DNA of 64,000 nt from Hyphomicrobium sp. (GTDB lineage Bacteria > Pseudomonadota > Alphaproteobacteria > Rhizobiales > Hyphomicrobiaceae). Numbering within the stretch: the stretch's first letter is position 1; the number at the start of each line of letters is the position of its first letter. Both the position numbers and the translations under genes were made by a program. The stretch lies in the NCBI GenBank assembly GCA_016716675.1, contig JADJVG010000005.1, forward strand, positions 1-64,000. The letters run 5' to 3'. The notes beneath the pieces are model-generated. The model saw only the letters and a program-made list of their open reading frames with translations. It searched no databases and was not told the origin of the DNA. Shown one piece after another: positions 7,628 through 15,119 of this stretch.

Positions 7628-9373
7628 GTGGGTATCGGCGTGCTGACAGTGTTTCAGCGAGTGGGACGCGGACACGCGGCTAAGGTAGCCGCCGCAGCGG
7701 GATGCTGCTCCCTCATCGCGCTCGCTATCGTCGCCGCACCGTTCCACCAAGCCAATGCCCTGTCGCGCAACAAAGAGCGCGCCCAGTCGACTCGCGTCGT
7801 AACACGCCAGCCGGAAAGCCCGCTGCTGCTGCTGGTTTCCATTCGCAAGCAGCGCATCCGCGCTTTCGATGTTTCCGGCCAAGTGAATGCGTCACGCATT
7901 TCCAGCGGCATGCGCGGCTTCGACACACCGACCGGCGTGTTCTCGATCCTTGAGAAAAAAACCTACCACGAGAGCAACATCTACGAAGGCGCGCCGATGC
8001 CCTTCATGCAGCGGCTAACGTGGTCGGGTATTGCGCTGCATGCGGGCGTCGTTCCCGGTTATCGGGCGTCGCACGGTTGCATCCGCTTTGCCGGCGAGCC
8101 CGCCAAATCGCTGTTTGGCATCACAAACGTTGGCGCCCGCGTGATCGTCACGCAAGACGAACTCGATCCTATTGCATTCGATCACCCGAAATTGTTCCGT
8201 CCGCTGCCTGCCGAGACGCTGGCGCCTGCTGACCTTCGCACGTCCGGCGAGCCGACAAAGGTAGCGAGCAACGACAAAACGGCGGGCGGGGGTTCTGGCA
8301 TTCCGGAGTATCTGGGCGTCAGCACCGCGTTAGCCGAAGCCGCGCGCAACCCTGACAGCTTTGCCCAGCCGGACCGGCCGCGCTCGCGCGCGGAAGCCGA
8401 GCGCATGGCGGCTGAAAAAATCGCTACGCTGAAGGCGGCGCTGAAGGCCGCTGAAGACGCCAAAATCGAAGCCAGTGAAGCGGCCAAGCGCGCCGTCGCG
8501 GAGGCCGAGGCTCTGGCCCCACAAATCGCCAACGCGAAGAAGACACTCGATCCGTTGCGCGCAGCCGTTACAGCTGCTGACCGCAAACTGAACGACGCGA
8601 TGTCGGCTTATGCCCGCTTCATGGCCGGTGGATTGCCGCCATCGCCACCGGGCAAATCGGGCACTAAGGTTGTTCGGGTGACCAGTGCGGCAGATCGCGA
8701 AGGTATGCTTGAGGATGCGATCCTCGATTTTAGAATTGAAGCCGATGCCGCACGCGCCGAACTGGCACGCCAGGAGGCGCAGTTTGCCAGCCTTCAGCCG
8801 GCAGCATCGGCCGCAGAAGCCGCACGCGAAAAGGCCATCGCGCATGTGCGAGAAGCCGTAGCGCATTTGCGTTCGGTACAAACGGAACTGATCGACGCCA
8901 AAAAGCAGGCTGAGAAGCGCAACAAGCCGGTCTCTGTTTTCATCAGCCTCAAGACTCAGCGCATTTACGTGCGCCAGGGCTTTGAACCGCTCCTTGAAGC
9001 GCCGATTACCGTCAACGATCCCGGCCACCGTCTCGGCACGCATGTCTTTACAGCGATGCGCTACGACGAACGCAACAAAGATCAGTTCGAGTGGCGCCTG
9101 GTCAGCGCGCATTTGCCGGCTAGCACATCGGACGACGCCGACAACGGTTCACGCAAGAAGAAAAAGAAAGTGGCCGATAAGCTTCTGCCGCATTCCGACG
9201 ACACCAGCTTCGACATGGCGAGCGACGCCCTCGACGCTATCACCGTGCCGCCCGATATCCTTGACACGCTGGCTCGTCTTGCGCGCCCGGGCGCGTCGCT
9301 GATCATCTCTGACAAAGAGCTGTCAGCCAGCGAAAACGGTCTGGGAACCGAATTCGTTGTGCTGACGCGCTGA
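7628..9373 (+). CDS. L,D-transpeptidase (YkuD) with coiled coil and second, degenerate YkuD-like domain
   Basis: YkuD enzymes make 3-3 crosslinks in peptidoglycan or tether proteins to it in the periplasm. The 581-residue product has a signal/anchor segment (AAAAGCCSLIALAIVAAPF, about 20-38), then a YkuD domain at about 66-175 with the catalytic motif H138 ... ASHGCIRF (Cys151). A long Ala/Glu/Lys-rich coiled coil follows at about 250-435. A C-terminal segment at about 435-580 restarts the YkuD fold (NKPVSVFISLKTQRIYV ... GTHVFTAMRYD), but I see no His/Cys pair there, so it is probably non-catalytic. The GTG at 7628 is taken as start; GTG codons at 7640 and 7649 are alternatives. It is divergent from panB and alone on its strand. 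Confidence 0.85.
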   Translation: MGIGVLTVFQRVGRGHAAKVAAAAGCCSLIALAIVAAPFHQANALSRNKERAQSTRVVTRQPESPLLLLVSIRKQRIRAFDVSGQVNASRISSGMRGFDTPTGVFSILEKKTYHESNIYEGAPMPFMQRLTWSGIALHAGVVPGYRASHGCIRFAGEPAKSLFGITNVGARVIVTQDELDPIAFDHPKLFRPLPAETLAPADLRTSGEPTKVASNDKTAGGGSGIPEYLGVSTALAEAARNPDSFAQPDRPRSRAEAERMAAEKIATLKAALKAAEDAKIEASEAAKRAVAEAEALAPQIANAKKTLDPLRAAVTAADRKLNDAMSAYARFMAGGLPPSPPGKSGTKVVRVTSAADREGMLEDAILDFRIEADAARAELARQEAQFASLQPAASAAEAAREKAIAHVREAVAHLRSVQTELIDAKKQAEKRNKPVSVFISLKTQRIYVRQGFEPLLEAPITVNDPGHRLGTHVFTAMRYDERNKDQFEWRLVSAHLPASTSDDADNGSRKKKKKVADKLLPHSDDTSFDMASDALDAITVPPDILDTLARLARPGASLIISDKELSASENGLGTEFVVLTR

Positions 9374-9396
9374 TTCTGATCTGATCTTCTGACGCC

Positions 9397-9993
9397 TCAA
9401 GCTCCGAGTGACGGCAGCGGCGCAACGCCGATCAACCATTGATGGCCGCCGTGCATCAACGCCATGTAAAGTACAACGCCAACCACCACGACAATCACGT
9501 CGTTGATCATGCCGCCCGGCTGTTTGTCGGCAAGCGGTCCAAGCGCGCCACGCTTCTTGACCGAAATACGGTCATAGACAGCGAACGCGAGGAACGAGCC
9601 GAACAGCAGCAGTGATGCGACATCGCCGTTAGACAGCAAGTGCGCCAGCGCCCACAGCTTGATGGCCACCAACATCGGATGCTTGACCGCATTGCGGATG
9701 CGCGACGGCACATTGGCCGCGACCAGAAAAATCATCGACGGCAGCATCAGAAGCAGCGAGACGTGGCGCATCCATTCCGGCGGATCCCACAGCACCGGGT
9801 TTTTGCCCGGATGGAGCTGCATTTTGTGATAGCCGAGTACGATGACCGCGAAGCCGATCAGCGACAGGACGGAGAACACCATTTTATAGGGGCCGGCACC
9901 AAGCCGGTCGCGCAGGCCGTTGCGCACATCCGGCGACGTCGGCAGCAAGTGGATGCCGAGAAATATGACTAGGCCGACGATCAGTAGCATCAT
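9397..9993 (-). CDS. NnrU family integral membrane protein
   Basis: NnrU-like proteins are multi-span inner-membrane proteins first linked to nitric-oxide respiration in denitrifiers; their biochemical function is not established. The 198-residue product starts at the ATG at 9993 behind a good GGAGGG site (MMLLIVGLVIFLGIHLLPTSPD). It has about six hydrophobic segments, with conserved motifs FLGIHL..., RNAVKHPML and LLSNGDVASLLLFGSF that match the NnrU/isoprenoid-methyltransferase-like fold (KHP, HLLSNGD). No other denitrification gene is nearby, so a role in nitrogen oxide metabolism is not supported by context. Confidence 0.85.
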   Translation of the reverse strand: MMLLIVGLVIFLGIHLLPTSPDVRNGLRDRLGAGPYKMVFSVLSLIGFAVIVLGYHKMQLHPGKNPVLWDPPEWMRHVSLLLMLPSMIFLVAANVPSRIRNAVKHPMLVAIKLWALAHLLSNGDVASLLLFGSFLAFAVYDRISVKKRGALGPLADKQPGGMINDVIVVVVGVVLYMALMHGGHQWLIGVAPLPSLGA

Positions 9994-10104
9994 GAGTTGC
10001 ACCCTCCGCGAAGATCTCGCACCGCAATAGCACTTTGCGGAGCAACAGCAAATCGCTTCGAGGGTGGTTATAGAAGATGCGCGGCGCAAGGCCCTAAGGC
10101 AGGT

Positions 10105-11043
10105 CTAAGGCAGGTAGCCTTTATCGAGATCGAGCGCCTGACGGGCGATCTGCTTGCAGCGCGCGTCAGAGTGCGTCGCGGTCCATGCCAGATGCGTACC
10201 GGCCTCTTCCGAGGAGCGCGATCGCAGCGACACGTTGAGCGTTTCTCCAGCTGCCAGCGCAATCGGCTGCAGCAACGGGAAGTAGAGCTGCTCCCAATGC
10301 GTCCGGGCAGCCCCCGGTGCGGTCGACAGCGTGACGCCGTTGCCGAGCGCCGCATCCCACCAGTAGGCGAAGCCATACACCGTTCGCGGCTTGGCAAGTT
10401 TCCAGTGCGCCTCACCCTTGCGCGCGGATTTGGCGTCGCGCGTCAGGTCGATGCTGTCCCAGGCGGCAACCGACTTGCCGCCATCAAGCAACTCGTCGGC
10501 GGCAAGTGTGCGCACATAGGCGTTATTGAAACTCATCGTCTGCGCGACGCCGAGATCGAGACCGTGGCCGACACGGCCCCAGGCGCGCAACTCCTCGTCG
10601 ATGCGCGGCGCGATGACCGGCGCGACGAACTGTGTGATCGCTGACGGAATGATCCTGCCATTCGGCTTCAGGAAGCGGCGGCGTGCGTCGTTCAAGGTAT
10701 CGATTATGTTTTCTTCGAGCGCGTAGTTCCCAAGCGTTTCCGAGACGATCACGTCGGCTTCCAGCCGGTCGTCGAATTCGGTCGAATGGCACGGAACCAG
10801 GTGGCAGTTCTTGGCGCGATTGGCTTTGAGGATTTTGTCAGCAACGCCGGCGACTTCGGCGGTCTCGAACAGATAGACGGCTTTGGCGCCGAGCTTCGAC
10901 GCCATAAGCCCGAGCAGACCGGTGCCAGCGCCGATGTCGGCAACAACCGTCTGGCCAGGAACGATCACGGCTTTCAAGGCCGCATGAAACGCATCGTTGC
11001 GCGCCGTGTCGGCGATGAGCGTGCGATGATATTCGATGCGCAT
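10105..11043 (-). CDS. Protein arginine methyltransferase-like SAM methyltransferase
   Basis: The 312-residue product has a class I methyltransferase core with motif I DIGAGTGLLG at 36-45. It also has two signatures of type I protein arginine methyltransferases: a double-E loop SETLGNYALEE at 101-111 with Glu102 and Glu111 nine apart as in eukaryotic PRMTs, and a THW loop (RTHWEQ) at 247-252 after a beta-barrel region. In PRMTs the two Glu residues hold the arginine guanidinium. Bacterial members of this group are poorly characterised; the substrate here is unknown. It is the last gene of a three-gene methyltransferase operon, two bases after the TrmH-type gene, so an RNA or ribosomal protein substrate is possible (inference). 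Confidence 0.75.
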   Translation of the reverse strand: MRIEYHRTLIADTARNDAFHAALKAVIVPGQTVVADIGAGTGLLGLMASKLGAKAVYLFETAEVAGVADKILKANRAKNCHLVPCHSTEFDDRLEADVIVSETLGNYALEENIIDTLNDARRRFLKPNGRIIPSAITQFVAPVIAPRIDEELRAWGRVGHGLDLGVAQTMSFNNAYVRTLAADELLDGGKSVAAWDSIDLTRDAKSARKGEAHWKLAKPRTVYGFAYWWDAALGNGVTLSTAPGAARTHWEQLYFPLLQPIALAAGETLNVSLRSRSSEEAGTHLAWTATHSDARCKQIARQALDLDKGYLP

Positions 11044-11045
11044 GG

Positions 11046-11858
11046 TTAGATCTTCAGATGAGGGCCGCGGATCTGATAAAGCGTCAAAGCCGTCGCAATC
11101 GCAAGATTGAGACTGTCGAGGCTGCCGCTCATCGGGATTTTAACGCGCCGCGTGCAGGCCGCCGCGACCGCATCCGACAGGCCAGGACCTTCGCTGCCCA
11201 TCACCACCAGCTCCGGGCCGCGATACGAAACTGCACGGAAATCATCCCGCGCGTCGAGATGTGTTGCAACCACATCGCCCGGCCAACCGGCGGCGAGCGC
11301 GACGAACGCCTCGCGCTCCATTTTAGCGAGCGGCACGGCGAACACCGAACCCATCGTGGCGCGGATCGATTCAATCGAATAGGGATCGCAGCACGCGCCA
11401 ACAAGGATCACGCCCGCCACGCCGACCGCATCTGAGGTGCGTATGATTGTGCCGAGGTTGCCGGGATCGCGCACTTCTTCAAGTGCCAACCACGTGGCCG
11501 ATGGCGCGATGGCCTTGGCTTGCGGCGGCGGCGCGAACGCCTGCTTGAACACGCCGAGCACGGTTTGCGGATTGTCTTTGGAGGCGAGTTTAGCGAGGAC
11601 GGCTTCGGAGACTTCGAGCACCTCCGCGCCTTCCTTCAAGGCCCACACGATCAGCCCGCGCACGATGCCGCTCTCGTTGGTGCCAGCCTGATAGACAAGC
11701 GTCTCCGGCACAAAACCGTGATCGCGCGCGCTGATCAGCAGCGAGGCGCCTTCGGCGACAAACAGCCCGGTTTCCTTGCGGACCTTGCGCATTTCCAGGG
11801 CGCGGATGGCTTTGACGCGATCATTGGTCAGGCTGGTGATGACCTTTGGCGCGCTCAT
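11046..11858 (-). CDS. TrmH/SpoU family RNA 2'-O-methyltransferase
   Basis: SPOUT enzymes of this family methylate the 2'-OH of a ribose in tRNA or 23S rRNA with SAM bound in a trefoil knot. The 270-residue product has an N-terminal substrate-binding domain (RVKAIRALEMRKVRKETGLFVAEG, about 14-37). The three SpoU motifs follow: LEEVRDPGNLGTIIRTSDA at about 127-145, VMGSEGPGLSD at about 214-224, and IPMSGSLDSLNLAIA at about 238-252. It most resembles RlmB-like members, but the exact nucleotide cannot be told from sequence. Its start overlaps the stop of the upstream rRNA methyltransferase by four bases (ATGA), and the PRMT-like gene follows after two bases, so the three are co-transcribed and probably translationally coupled. 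Confidence 0.9.
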   Translation of the reverse strand: MSAPKVITSLTNDRVKAIRALEMRKVRKETGLFVAEGASLLISARDHGFVPETLVYQAGTNESGIVRGLIVWALKEGAEVLEVSEAVLAKLASKDNPQTVLGVFKQAFAPPPQAKAIAPSATWLALEEVRDPGNLGTIIRTSDAVGVAGVILVGACCDPYSIESIRATMGSVFAVPLAKMEREAFVALAAGWPGDVVATHLDARDDFRAVSYRGPELVVMGSEGPGLSDAVAAACTRRVKIPMSGSLDSLNLAIATALTLYQIRGPHLKI

Positions 11859-12748
11859 GGCAGCGCACTCCAGCGCACGAACAGCGATGTCGGAACCGAC
11901 GGGCCGCTCTTCGCTTGGATCGCCAGTTCGCCGCGATCAAACGTGCCGCCTTTGCCTTTGAGCGTGTCGCGCATCACCTGATCAAAGGCGAGCGCCGACG
12001 CGCGAATGGCGTAGACGGTTAGCACCATCGCCGCGCCACCCGGCGCCAGCAGTTTGGCGCAATCGTTCAACAATCCCGGCAGATGGGTGAACAGATCCCA
12101 CACTTCGCCCTCGGGGCCGCGCCCGAACTTCGGCGGATCGACAAGGATCATATGATAGGTCTTGCCGCGGCGAACGTCGCGCGCCACAAACTTCGCCGCA
12201 TCATCGACGATCCAACGAATTTTCGCGGCGTCGAGCTTTGAAGCCGCTTGATTTTCGCGCCCCCACGAGATGGCTTTCTTCGATGCGTCGACGTGGGTCA
12301 CTTCAGCGCCGGCTTTGGCGGCCAGCAGAGACGCAGCGCCCGTGTAGCCAAACAGATTGAGAACGCGTGGCGTCTCGCCTTTGACCTTGGCAAGCTCGTT
12401 GAGCATCCACAGCCAATGCGGGTGCTGCTCTGGGAAAAGCCCCAGATGCCAAAGCCCCGACAGCTTGCAGAGCATGGTGACGTCGTCGATTCTTACCGGC
12501 CACGCTTCCGGCACCGGTTTGTCGATGCGCCACTTGCCCTTCTCGTCATCCTCGCCGGACGCTGAGAACACGGCGTTGGCTTTGGCCCACTCTTGCTTGG
12601 CAAGCCGGGGCTGCCACAGCGCCTGCGGCTCCGGGCGATCGACGATGATCTTGCCGAAACGCTCGAGTTTGCGCCCGCTGCCGGCATCCAGCAGCGTGTA
12701 GTCGGCAAATCCCGACGACGTGATGAGGGAAAGTGTGGACGATGACAT
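11855..12748 (-). CDS. Class I SAM-dependent rRNA methyltransferase (RlmI-like)
   Basis: The 297-residue product carries the motif I stretch VLNLFGYTGAASLLAAKAG at about 148-166, the acidic VDAS, and the catalytic motif IV ILVDPPKFGRGPEG at about 211-224. This is the arrangement of RlmI/RlmKL-type 23S rRNA base methyltransferases. It lacks the N-terminal PUA domain of E. coli RlmI and begins directly with a short beta region (SSGFADYTLLDAGSGRKLERFG), a form common in Alphaproteobacteria. The ATG at 12748 is used because the frame upstream to 12931 shows no family match. It heads the operon whose next gene overlaps by four bases. The precise rRNA position is unknown. Confidence 0.85.
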   Translation of the reverse strand: MSSSTLSLITSSGFADYTLLDAGSGRKLERFGKIIVDRPEPQALWQPRLAKQEWAKANAVFSASGEDDEKGKWRIDKPVPEAWPVRIDDVTMLCKLSGLWHLGLFPEQHPHWLWMLNELAKVKGETPRVLNLFGYTGAASLLAAKAGAEVTHVDASKKAISWGRENQAASKLDAAKIRWIVDDAAKFVARDVRRGKTYHMILVDPPKFGRGPEGEVWDLFTHLPGLLNDCAKLLAPGGAAMVLTVYAIRASALAFDQVMRDTLKGKGGTFDRGELAIQAKSGPSVPTSLFVRWSALP

Positions 12749-12870
12749 CGGTAGCGGCGCAGTCCTTGAGAAGGGTTCGTCCGCGCCTTTAGCACGATTG
12801 GGCCGCAATGGCAGGGGCAGGCGCGCAAGGATTTCACCCGCGCGCCAGCCAAGCGCCATTACAAGCGCCA

Positions 12871-13700
12871 TTATCTGAGTTTGTCGGCCATCACGGAAAT
12901 GGTGCGTTGGTAAACGCTGGCCGCGTTCCACTCGCCGATCACCGCGTAATTCTTCGTGCCAGGATGCCAGTCCTGACCGGCGGCCCAGCCGTGGCTTTTC
13001 AGGAAGTTGGCGGTCGAGGCCAGGACATCGGGCACGCTATGAACGAGGTCGCGGTGGCCGTTGCCATCGAAATCGACCGCGTATTTGATATACGGCAGCG
13101 GCAGGAACTGCGTCTGACCGATTTCGCCGGCCCACCCGCCGCGCAACTGATTGGCGGAAATATCGCCGTTCTGCACGATCCGCAAAGCCGCCATCAACTG
13201 GGCGTCAAAGAACGCCGAACGGCGGCAGTCGTAGGTCAGCGTTGCTAGAGACTGCACGATCGATTTGCCCTGGCCACGATCTGAACCATAGTTCGTCTCC
13301 AGACCCCAGATCGCGATCACGATCTCAGCGGGAACGCCGAAGCGCTTTTCCATGCGATCGAGCGTGGCGCGGTGCTGCGCCATCTTCTGGCGCCCGCGAC
13401 TGATCAGCTGCGGCGACACGCGGCGCGCGTAGAACTGATCGAAGCTGAGTTTGAAGGACTTCTGATTGCGGTCCAGACGAATGACGTTGCGGTCATAGCT
13501 GATACCACCGAGGTCTTCGCAATCGTACCGGCGGAGATGCCTTGGCTCGCGGCCTTCGCCTTGTAGCCTTCAAGCCAAGAGGCAAAGCCGGCTCCGTCGT
13601 TGCCGCATGACGCAGCGTTGGCCAGCGCCGGCGCCGCGATAACGAGTGCGGCGGCCACGGATGCCGTTTTGAACCCTTTAAGGAAATTGAACCGGCGCAT
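12871..13700 (-). pseudogene. Lytic murein transglycosylase (MltB family), frameshifted
   Basis: MltB-type enzymes cleave peptidoglycan strands with formation of 1,6-anhydromuramic acid. The ATG at 13700 follows an AGGAG site and opens a signal peptide (ASVAAALVIAAPALANA) and FASWLEGYKAKAASQGISAGTIAK. The frame is lost near 13525. The adjoining frame resumes with GGISYDRNVIRLDRNQKSFK and continues through the SLT_2 motifs: catalytic Glu in IWGLETNYGSDRG, LATLTYDCRRS, GWAGEIGQTQFLP and YAVDFDGNGHRDL, to the stop at 12871. Together the two parts give about 276 residues and every conserved block, so one missing base is the simplest explanation. No peptidoglycan-binding domain is present. It is either a recent pseudogene or a sequencing error. 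Confidence 0.85.
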
Positions 13701-13822
13701 CGAATTGACTCCTGTTGTACTATCCAATGCAGGCGCTCAGCGCACCGCGCTCCTGCATACGCCATCGGGAGCTATGCTCCCCGATATGTCATAGGGAGCT
13801 GCGCTCCCCGTTTGCGATCGAC

Positions 13823-14954
13823 CTATTCCAAATCCTCGACGACAACTTCGCCGCCGCCTTTGATGCGGGCGGAAAGCGCCGCTTCGATGAACACGTCGAT
13901 GTCGCCGTCCAGCACCGCTGCCGGATCAGTCGAAGCCGCACCAGTGCGTAGATCCTTGACCAGCTGGTAGGGCTGCAGAACGTACGAGCGTATCTGATGC
14001 CCCCAACCGACATCGGTTTTCGCGGCCTGATCGGCGTTAGCCTTGGCTTCGCGCCGCTTCAATTCCATTTCATAGAGACGCGCTTTCAGGCGATTGAAAG
14101 CAATCTCCTTGTTCTGGTGCTGCGAGCGCTGTTCCTGGGCAAAGATGATGATGCCGGAGGGTTTGTGCACCAGGCGAACCGCGGATTCCGTACGGTTGAC
14201 GTGCTGACCGCCAGCACCCGACGATCGCGCAAACGAGATTTCGACGTCGGCCGGATTGACCTCGATGTCGATCGTATCGTCGACAACGGGATAGACCGTC
14301 ACGGAGGCGAAACTGGTGTGGCGGCGCGCGTTTGAATCGTACGGCGAGATGCGCACGAGACGGTGCACACCGGCTTCTGTCTTCAGCCAGCCATAGGCGT
14401 TCTCGCCTTCGATTTCGAACGTCGCCGACTTGATGCCCGCAACTTCGCCGTCGCTCTGATCAATCAGCTTGACCTTGAAGCCGCGACGCTCCGCCCAGCG
14501 CATATACATGCGCGCCAGCATGGACGCCCAATCCTGGCTTTCGGTGCCGCCCGCGCCGGCGTGAACTTCGATGTAGGTGTTCATACCGTCGGCTTCGCCC
14601 GACAGCATGGCTTCGACTGAACGGCGCTGCGCTTCGTGATCGATCCGCTGCAACGCGCTCTCGCCTTCGGAGACGCTGCCTTCGTCGCCCTCGGCCTCGC
14701 CGAGTTCGATTAAAGTGAGAGCATCATCGTAATCGCGTTCGAGTCGGCGATATTCGGAAACGGCGCGCTCAAGCGATTGCCGCTGGCGCATAACCTTCTG
14801 AGCGTTCTTTGGATCGTTCCAGAGCGAAGGGTCTTCCGACTTGGCGTTCAGCGCCGCCAAGCGATCGTCAGCGGTCTCCCAGTCAAAGAGACCTCCTCAG
14901 GAGGGAAAACGCCTCCTTGATGCCGTCCGACAATTTTTGCGCTTCAGCGCGCAT
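13823..14954 (-). CDS. prfB: Peptide chain release factor 2, with programmed +1 frameshift
   Basis: RF2 recognises UGA and UAA stop codons and triggers peptide release. The body has GAGGTESQDWA, the codon-recognition tripeptide region ISPYDSNARRHTSF (SPY where E. coli RF2 has SPF) and the catalytic SGAGGQHVNRT (GGQ). Translation starts at the ATG at 14954 behind GGAGG: MRAEAQKLSDGIKEAFSLLR. It meets an in-frame UGA at 14885-14883 within CTTTGAC, and after a +1 shift continues FDWETADDRLAALNAKSEDP to 13823. This is the classical autoregulatory site: when RF2 is scarce the ribosome slips and makes more. It lies downstream of mrcA and amiC on the same strand. Because of the shift, a simple reading of the frame would start it too late. 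Confidence 0.96.
14882..14897 (-). promoter_or_regulatory. prfB programmed +1 frameshift signal
   Basis: On the minus strand the order is AGGAGG (14897-14892), TCT, CTT TGA C (14888-14882). The internal Shine-Dalgarno-like AGGAGG is three bases from the slippery CTT codon, the same spacing as in E. coli prfB, and the UGA is followed by C, the weakest termination context. All elements of the known recoding site are present. Confidence 0.95.
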
Positions 14955-15119
14955 GGCGTCCTCCAAGGAATTGACCACCTAAGGCGCGCTGATTGCGCTG
15001 CCAAATTCAGGTGAGGTGTGATGTTAGGCGGCGACGTATAGAGGTGGTGGGTAAGGCTGTAAACGCGACATGCAGGGCAATGGTTCAGGCCGCAGCAGCT
15101 ACGGGGCTTGCCCGGCTTG

